A stretch of DNA of 64,000 nucleotides, taken from CAZJHX01 sp964545715. Its GTDB lineage: Bacteria > Myxococcota_A > UBA9042 > GCA-2863065. The notes under the pieces were generated by a model. That model was given only the letters and a program-made list of their open reading frames with translations, did not search any database and was not told the DNA's origin. The stretch lies in NCBI GenBank assembly GCA_964545715.1, contig CAZJHX010000042.1, positions 4,857 through 68,856 on the forward strand, written 5' to 3'. Shown piece after piece: positions 59,439 through 64,000 of the stretch (positions within the stretch are counted from its first letter, which is position 1; every line of letters starts with the position of its first letter). The translations under genes and the position numbers were made by a program.

Positions 59439-61382
59439 TCAGCCTGCCTTTCGCTCTGTCTGCGCACCACTGTGATCGTGCGTCAGCTTGGCCAGCAGCC
59501 GGTCGCCCGTGCTGTTGATCCGGTCCTGGTTGTATCGGCATCGCGGCTCCGCCCGCTCGATGTACCGCACCAGCACCTCGCGGCGGTCGGGGAAGCGACG
59601 GGCCTGCTCATACAGCACCTCGCAGATCGCCACATCGGCCAGAATCTGCGTAAGCCGCTCGGCGTGCAACATGGCAAACGCAAAGTCGCGCTTGGGGTCC
59701 CAGTCCTTGAAGAAGCGCTCAGGCCACTCGCTGATCGGCTTGCCCGCCAGCGCGCGCCCCTTGTCGGCCGCCGTGCGCGCCACCAGGTGCTGCTGCACCG
59801 AGAACGAGAGGAGCTGCAGCTTGGCCAGACGCTTCTCCAGCGGATCCGACGCCGACATCGACCGCCAGCGCGTCTGCGCAAGCCGCCGGATGAAGCCGCG
59901 CGGATTCTTGAGAATGCCGCCCAGCGTGTCCTTCATCGCCATCAGCGCCTGGATCTGCGACGTGCCCTCGTAGATAGGGAACACCATCGCGTCGCGCAGC
60001 AGCTTCTCCGCGCCGTAGTCTTTCGTGTAGCCCACGCCGCCGTGGATCTGCACGTTTGTGCGCGCGATCGCCACCGCCTGCTCCGCCGCCACGTACTTCA
60101 GCAGTGGCGTCACCCGGCGCGCCTTCTTTTTGTAGCTCTTGAGTTGGCTGCGGTACTGCGCCGCGTTGGCGTCACCTGCAAGCTCTGTGTCGGCCAGGCC
60201 GCTGTCGACCATCAGCTCGACTTTGTGCGCCATCTCCTCGTGCCACGCGCCGTACATCGCCAGCGCCCGGATGCCCTGGATGTCGGTCTGCATCTCCTCC
60301 AGGTAGTCGGCGATCATCTCGTGCTGATCGATGGTCTTGCCCATCGACACCCGCTCAGCGGCGTACTCTCTGGCCATCCGGTGCGCGGCCTCGCACAGGC
60401 CCAGCGCCTCGAAGCCCACGCCCAGCCGGGCGTTGTTCATGAGCAGCAGCATGTACTTGAAGCCTTCACCGCGCTCCCCAACCAGCTGCGCGGGCGCCCG
60501 TTCGAAGCTCAAAGATGCGGTCGCCGAGCCGTGATGCCCCAGCTTCTCCTCGAGCCGCACGATCTCCACGATGCGCTTGCGGTTGCCGTCTGCGTCGTCC
60601 TCGTACGTGGGCACCAGGAAAAACGACAGCCCCTTGAGGCCCGCAAACGGGTCGTCCGGATCGCCCGCCTTCTCCGTGCGCGCGATGACAAAGTGGTACT
60701 TGCCGTGCCCGGACGTGATGAAGATCTTCTGTCCGGTCACAAACCAGTTGCCGTCCTCGTCCTGCTCACCCACCGCGCGGAGACGGGCCATGTCGCTGCC
60801 CGCGTCCGGCTCGGTGATGTCCATGCAGCCCCACGCCTCGCCCTTGCGGATCTCCTCGATCTCCTTGGCAAAGCGGGTCTCGGTGATGCCGCCTTTCTCC
60901 ACGTCCCACTTCGTGCTGCCCTCTCGCAGCGAGAAGACCAGCATGGCCATCGCCATGCCGCCGTGGAAGCCGTGGTGGGCGCACACCGAGACGTCGGCGC
61001 GCGCGAACATCTCGCACGTCAGCAGGTACATGATCAGCGGACAGTTTTGGCCGCCCAGCTCGCGCGGCAGGCACATCCCGTGGAGCTCCAGCGCTTTGAG
61101 CTTTTCGAAGATCGACGCCTGCGGCTCGGGCAGGATCGCCTCGCCGTCCACCAGCTGGACGCCGTTCTTGTCGATGGCCTCCGCGTGCGGCGCGATATCG
61201 TCCGCCACAAACTGGCCGACCAGGTCCAGAATGTCGCCGTAGAACTCCACCGCCTCCGCGGTGTTTTTGAAGCTGTCCTTGGCGCGACCCCGGTACTCGG
61301 TCAGGTCGACCAGGGGCTCCCAGTCGAGGTACTGCTCCACGTAGAAGCGAAGGTCGTCGTTGTCTTTATAGAAGTTACCCAT
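59439..61382 (-). CDS. Acyl-CoA dehydrogenase (FadE5-like, 647 aa)
   Basis: Longer than standard acyl-CoA dehydrogenases (about 380), like FadE5/AcdA-type enzymes with an extra C-terminal helical domain. Visible: CLPRELGGQN, MDITEPDAGSDMARLRAVGEQ (FAD and substrate contact), ITSGHGKYHF, HHGSATASLSFERAPAQLVGE and the late IHGGVGYTKDY, FPIYEGTSQIQ. It oxidises acyl-CoA to trans-2-enoyl-CoA, feeding the hydratase. First enzyme of the operon, 3 bp after the TetR gene. Confidence 0.93.
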   Translation of the reverse strand: MGNFYKDNDDLRFYVEQYLDWEPLVDLTEYRGRAKDSFKNTAEAVEFYGDILDLVGQFVADDIAPHAEAIDKNGVQLVDGEAILPEPQASIFEKLKALELHGMCLPRELGGQNCPLIMYLLTCEMFARADVSVCAHHGFHGGMAMAMLVFSLREGSTKWDVEKGGITETRFAKEIEEIRKGEAWGCMDITEPDAGSDMARLRAVGEQDEDGNWFVTGQKIFITSGHGKYHFVIARTEKAGDPDDPFAGLKGLSFFLVPTYEDDADGNRKRIVEIVRLEEKLGHHGSATASLSFERAPAQLVGERGEGFKYMLLLMNNARLGVGFEALGLCEAAHRMAREYAAERVSMGKTIDQHEMIADYLEEMQTDIQGIRALAMYGAWHEEMAHKVELMVDSGLADTELAGDANAAQYRSQLKSYKKKARRVTPLLKYVAAEQAVAIARTNVQIHGGVGYTKDYGAEKLLRDAMVFPIYEGTSQIQALMAMKDTLGGILKNPRGFIRRLAQTRWRSMSASDPLEKRLAKLQLLSFSVQQHLVARTAADKGRALAGKPISEWPERFFKDWDPKRDFAFAMLHAERLTQILADVAICEVLYEQARRFPDRREVLVRYIERAEPRCRYNQDRINSTGDRLLAKLTHDHSGAQTERKAG

Positions 61383-61385
61383 GCA

Positions 61386-61994
61386 TCACCTCTCGGCGTC
61401 TTCAAAGAGACCGGCTCGGCACATCCGAATAAGCTCCCGCGCACAGCGCTGAAGCGTGGATCCGCCTTCGGTTTGTGGGGGGACGATCACCGACGTGTCG
61501 CCCGCAGTAGCCATGATTGCGATCGTCGCGTGCACGATGTTGAGCACGTACGCTTGGGGGTCCACGTCCTGTCGCGTGTTGCCCGCGGCCTGTCCTTTCT
61601 TGATGGTGTCGGCGACCACGTCCATCCAGGGCCGCACGTACTCTTTCAAGTAGGCGCGCAGCTCTTCGGGGCGGTCCATCTGCTCGCGCATCAGCAGGCG
61701 CGCACGATCCGGATCCTCGGCAAAGAAGCCGACCAGCTCCTGCATCACCGCGTCAAAGCGCGCCACCCCGTCGCGCGTGGTGGCCATGAACAGCCGCGGC
61801 AGCACCTCGTTCCAGCGCGACAGCAATTCCTCCAATACGCTCTGACGCAGCGCGTCCTTCGATGGAAAGTGGTACAGAATCGAGGGCTTACGGATGCCGA
61901 CGTCATCGGCGATCGACTGCAACGACGTCGCGTCCATTCCCCGCGCCGCCATGTGGCGGGTGGCCGCTTTCAGTATCCGTGCTCGAGCGCTCAA
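61386..61994 (-). CDS. TetR-family regulator of the fatty-acid operon
   Basis: 202 residues. N-terminal helix-turn-helix: ILKAATRHMAARGMDATSLQSIADDVGIRKPSILYHFPSK (about 7-46), a textbook TetR domain; the rest is a helical ligand pocket. The start is TTG at 61994; no ATG or GTG lies upstream in frame, and later ones would cut the HTH. Directly upstream are two copies of a CCTACC-AAAC-GGTAGG-type palindrome, so autoregulation is likely. By analogy with such regulators the ligand may be an acyl-CoA. Confidence 0.92.
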   Translation of the reverse strand: MSARARILKAATRHMAARGMDATSLQSIADDVGIRKPSILYHFPSKDALRQSVLEELLSRWNEVLPRLFMATTRDGVARFDAVMQELVGFFAEDPDRARLLMREQMDRPEELRAYLKEYVRPWMDVVADTIKKGQAAGNTRQDVDPQAYVLNIVHATIAIMATAGDTSVIVPPQTEGGSTLQRCARELIRMCRAGLFEDAER

Positions 61995-62042
61995 GGGTCG
62001 CCTACCAAACGGTCGTTCAAGGGTTACCTACCAAACGGTAGG
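61991..62042. promoter_or_regulatory. Two TetR-type operators (CCTACCAAACGGTAGG)
   Basis: A 23-bp unit TCAAGGGT-nn-CCTACCAAACGGT occurs at 61991-62013 and 62017-62039 (26-bp period). The second contains a perfect palindrome, CCTACC-AAAC-GGTAGG (62027-62042); the first has one mismatch in the right arm. Sites lie between the TetR start (61994, minus) and the DUF2760 start (62117, plus), so both directions could be controlled. Confidence 0.75.
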
Positions 62043-62116
62043 GAGCCCGGCAAGCGTTTGCCGCTTTTTTTTCGGGCTGGATCAGGTTAGACCGGCGTGC
62101 GCGCAAGGAGGATCTC

Positions 62117-62650
62117 GTGGAGCAACCAGGATTCGGGACACGGCTGGGGCTGGCGTTCAGCTTGTTCTTCAAAGTGCTGTTTGACGCGGTGCTCGCTGGT
62201 CGCGTGCGCGGACTGCTGAGCGGCGCCCCCGCACCGGCGCCGGCCAAAGCGGAGCCCGCGCCGGAGCCAAAGACCGATCATGGCGCGCTGCAGCTTTTGC
62301 GCGCGCTGCAGGCGGAGGGGCGCTTCATCGACTTCGTCCAGGACGACATTACCGGGGTACCAGACGCCGATGTGGCGGCCGCGTCGCGGGTCGTGCACGA
62401 GGGCTGTCGCACCGTGGTGCAGCGCTGGTTTGCCCCCACCCCGGTTTGGCCGGGCGAAGAGGGGGCCAACGTCACCGTCGAGGCCGGCTTTGACCCCAAA
62501 AAGGTGCGGCTGACGGGTAACGTGGTCGGGGATCCGCCCTTCACGGGGGCGTTGGCGCACCACGGGTGGCGCGCGGACAAGAACGACGTGCCGACGCTGA
62601 CCGGCGGCGCCGACCCACAGATTGTCATGCCCGCGGAGATCGAGCTTTGA
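62117..62650 (+). CDS. DUF2760 protein, partner of an Hsp70-family protein
   Basis: 177 residues, GTG start with AAGGAGG upstream. An N-terminal amphipathic/hydrophobic segment (LGLAFSLFFKVLFDAVLAG) may bind membrane, followed by an Ala/Pro linker and a domain with LLRALQAEGRFIDFVQDDI, ADVAAASRVVHEGC and LAHHGWRADKNDVP, the DUF2760 signature. These proteins are often encoded next to Hsp70-like genes, as here (overlap TTGA). A co-chaperone role is inferred. Confidence 0.9.
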   Translation: MEQPGFGTRLGLAFSLFFKVLFDAVLAGRVRGLLSGAPAPAPAKAEPAPEPKTDHGALQLLRALQAEGRFIDFVQDDITGVPDADVAAASRVVHEGCRTVVQRWFAPTPVWPGEEGANVTVEAGFDPKKVRLTGNVVGDPPFTGALAHHGWRADKNDVPTLTGGADPQIVMPAEIEL

Positions 62651-64000
62651 GCGACAAACAACACGTCGGCATCGACCTGGGCACCAGCAACTGCGTGATG
62701 GCGTTCGCCGCCCAGGACGAGGACGCCGCGGTCGAGGTAGTGGCCGTTCCGCAGGTCGTGGAGAGCGGGGTGGTTGGGACGCGCTCGCAGCTGCCCTCCT
62801 TTCTGTATCTGCCGGGTGAGCACGAGCTGGCGGAGGGCGCGCTGTCACTGCCCTGGGACCCGGCGGCGTCGTTTGGCGTGGGCGTGTTTGCGCGCGACCA
62901 TGGCGGCAAGGTGCCGGATCGTCTGGTGCACTCCGCCAAGAGCTGGCTGTGCCAGGACGGTGTCGACCGGCGCTCGGGCATTCTGCCGTGGGGGCGGAGC
63001 ACGGAGGAGGTCGCCAAGGTCTCGCCGGTGCAGGCGTCCGCGCTGTACATCAAGCACCTGGCGTCGGCCTGGGCGGCGGCGCACGAGGGGACGCTGGCCG
63101 AGCACGATGTGGTGCTGACCGTGCCGGCGTCGTTCGATCCCGCGGCGCGCGATCTCACCGTTGCGGCTGCGCATGCGGCTGGTCTTGCCGATGTGGTCCT
63201 GCTGGAAGAGCCCCAGGCGGCGCTCTATGCGTGGCTGGACTCGCAGGGCGACGGCTGGCGCGAGCAGCTGTCGGTGGGCGACGTGGTGCTGGTCTGCGAC
63301 ATCGGCGGCGGCACGACCGACTTCTCGCTGATAGCCATCACCGAGAGCGACGGCGCGATGACCCTGGAGCGGGTCGCGGTCGGCGAGCACATCCTGCTGG
63401 GCGGCGACAACATGGACTATGCGCTGGCGTTTGCTGTGCGCAAAGAGCTGGAGGAGCGCGGCACCAAGCTGGACGCGTGGCAGCTGCGGGTGCTGGTGCA
63501 GCAGGCGCGGGCGGCCAAGGAGGCGCTGCTGTCCAATCCCGACCAGGCGTCCGCGCCCATTCTGATCCCCAACCGCGGCGCGCGCCTGTTCAAGCGCACG
63601 ATCAAGGCGGAGCTGCTGCAGCAGCAGGTCATGGACATCGTGCTCAGCGGCTTCTTTCCGCAGTGCGAGGCGGGCGCTCGTCCGCAGGTCGCGCGACGCG
63701 TCGGCCTGAGCCAGCTGGGCCTGAGCTACGCCGCGGATCCGGCCGTGACGCGGCACCTGGCGCATTTCCTCACCCGCCACCAGGCGCGCCCGACGGCCGT
63801 GCTGTTCAATGGCGGCGTCATGCGGTCTGACCCGCTGCGCAATCGCATCGTGGCGTCGTTGAATGCGTGGCTGGGTGCCGAGATCGCCGTGCTGGGCGGC
63901 GCCGACCTGGATCTGGCCGTCGCGCGCGGGGCCGCGTGTTATGCGCGGGCGCGCGCCGGCAAGGGGGTGCGCATACGGGGCGGCACAGCGCGGTCGTACT
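62647..64000 (+). CDS. Hsp70-family protein (3' end outside window)
   Basis: TTG start at 62647 overlapping the DUF2760 stop; the frame is open through the window end (451 codons seen). ATPase signatures: VGIDLGTSNCVMAF (phosphate 1), DVVLTVPASFDPAARDLT, LLEEPQAALYAWLD, LVCDIGGGTTDFSLI (phosphate 2) and VLFNGGVMRSDPLRNRI (adenosine), all as in DnaK/HscA-type proteins but more divergent. The substrate-binding part lies downstream. Together with DUF2760 it forms a specialised chaperone pair distinct from the housekeeping DnaK. Confidence 0.92.
   Translation, partial: MSDKQHVGIDLGTSNCVMAFAAQDEDAAVEVVAVPQVVESGVVGTRSQLPSFLYLPGEHELAEGALSLPWDPAASFGVGVFARDHGGKVPDRLVHSAKSWLCQDGVDRRSGILPWGRSTEEVAKVSPVQASALYIKHLASAWAAAHEGTLAEHDVVLTVPASFDPAARDLTVAAAHAAGLADVVLLEEPQAALYAWLDSQGDGWREQLSVGDVVLVCDIGGGTTDFSLIAITESDGAMTLERVAVGEHILLGGDNMDYALAFAVRKELEERGTKLDAWQLRVLVQQARAAKEALLSNPDQASAPILIPNRGARLFKRTIKAELLQQQVMDIVLSGFFPQCEAGARPQVARRVGLSQLGLSYAADPAVTRHLAHFLTRHQARPTAVLFNGGVMRSDPLRNRIVASLNAWLGAEIAVLGGADLDLAVARGAACYARARAGKGVRIRGGTARSY

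Noticed and set aside
59472..62090. An 872-codon plus-strand open frame
   Set aside because: Antisense to the acyl-CoA dehydrogenase and TetR genes; translation is low-complexity His/Arg/Leu-rich, typical of an opposite-strand shadow.

Overview
The window looks like chromosome of a high-GC Myxococcota-type bacterium (myxobacterium or relative). The grounds are the mix of families: Hanks-type Ser/Thr kinases with TPR, WD40 or AgmX-like additions, FHA-linked sigma54 activators, large cysteine-rich secreted lipoproteins (Myxococcus Cys-rich repeats, MopE-like CDGxDNDCDG motifs), eukaryote-like extracellular domains (EGF, RCC1, C-type lectin, fibrinogen-like, LamG) and a DUF1592/DUF1552 pair. This is family recognition, not a database result. 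I saw no rRNA, tRNA, CRISPR array, insertion sequence or phage module.

Layout. 1-1.3 kb: 3' end of a TetR regulator, an uncharacterised gene and a small putative antisense-strand gene. 1.3-6.2 kb: a small secreted Cys-rich protein behind an elaborate regulatory region, an SGNH hydrolase lipoprotein, a calcineurin-like phosphoesterase lipoprotein and a TolB-like propeller protein that appears frameshifted just after its signal peptide. 6.3-10.8 kb: an FHA-sigma54 activator, then a sigma54-type promoter driving a double-AAA ATPase and an unknown partner. 10.8-26.2 kb, all on the minus strand: a kinase, a giant lipoprotein split by a homopolymer frameshift, a TPR protein, a repeat lipoprotein, a two-domain lectin and an EGF/RCC1 protein. 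26.3-32.6 kb: a kinase-STAND-WD40 giant with a second FHA-type sigma54 activator. 32.8-34.6 kb: a metzincin-type protease lipoprotein. 34.6-41.4 kb: a four-gene minus-strand operon (FG-GAP/ASPIC protein, DUF1592 protein, DUF1552 protein, lipoprotein MsrB-MsrA). 41.5-52.4 kb: DUF72, two tandem MopE-like lipoproteins, Nudix, esterase, cupin, EEP nuclease/phosphatase, ABC1/UbiB kinase, a PH-like membrane protein and an Ig/Cys-rich lipoprotein. 52.5-55.8 kb: two divergent Hanks kinases. 55.8-62.0 kb: a tight fatty-acid operon (TetR, acyl-CoA dehydrogenase, MaoC hydratase, long FabG, thiolase) with the gene content of the mycobacterial htdX-fabG4-fadA2-fadE5 locus, preceded by duplicated palindromic operators. 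62.1-64 kb: DUF2760 and an Hsp70-family protein cut by the window end.

The most interesting theme is regulatory. Four sigma54-like -24/-12 elements (1442-1458, 7786-7801, 26211-26227 minus, 32737-32752) lie just upstream of genes with good ribosome sites. Three of them have clusters of a TGACG core about 65-145 bp upstream, where enhancer-binding proteins usually bind, and two FHA-type enhancer-binding proteins are encoded nearby. This suggests a kinase-FHA-sigma54 circuit controlling secreted proteins, a protease and an AAA chaperone-like pair. Two apparent frameshifts (around 5195-5225 and the G7/C7 run at 15109-15115) need checking in raw reads.
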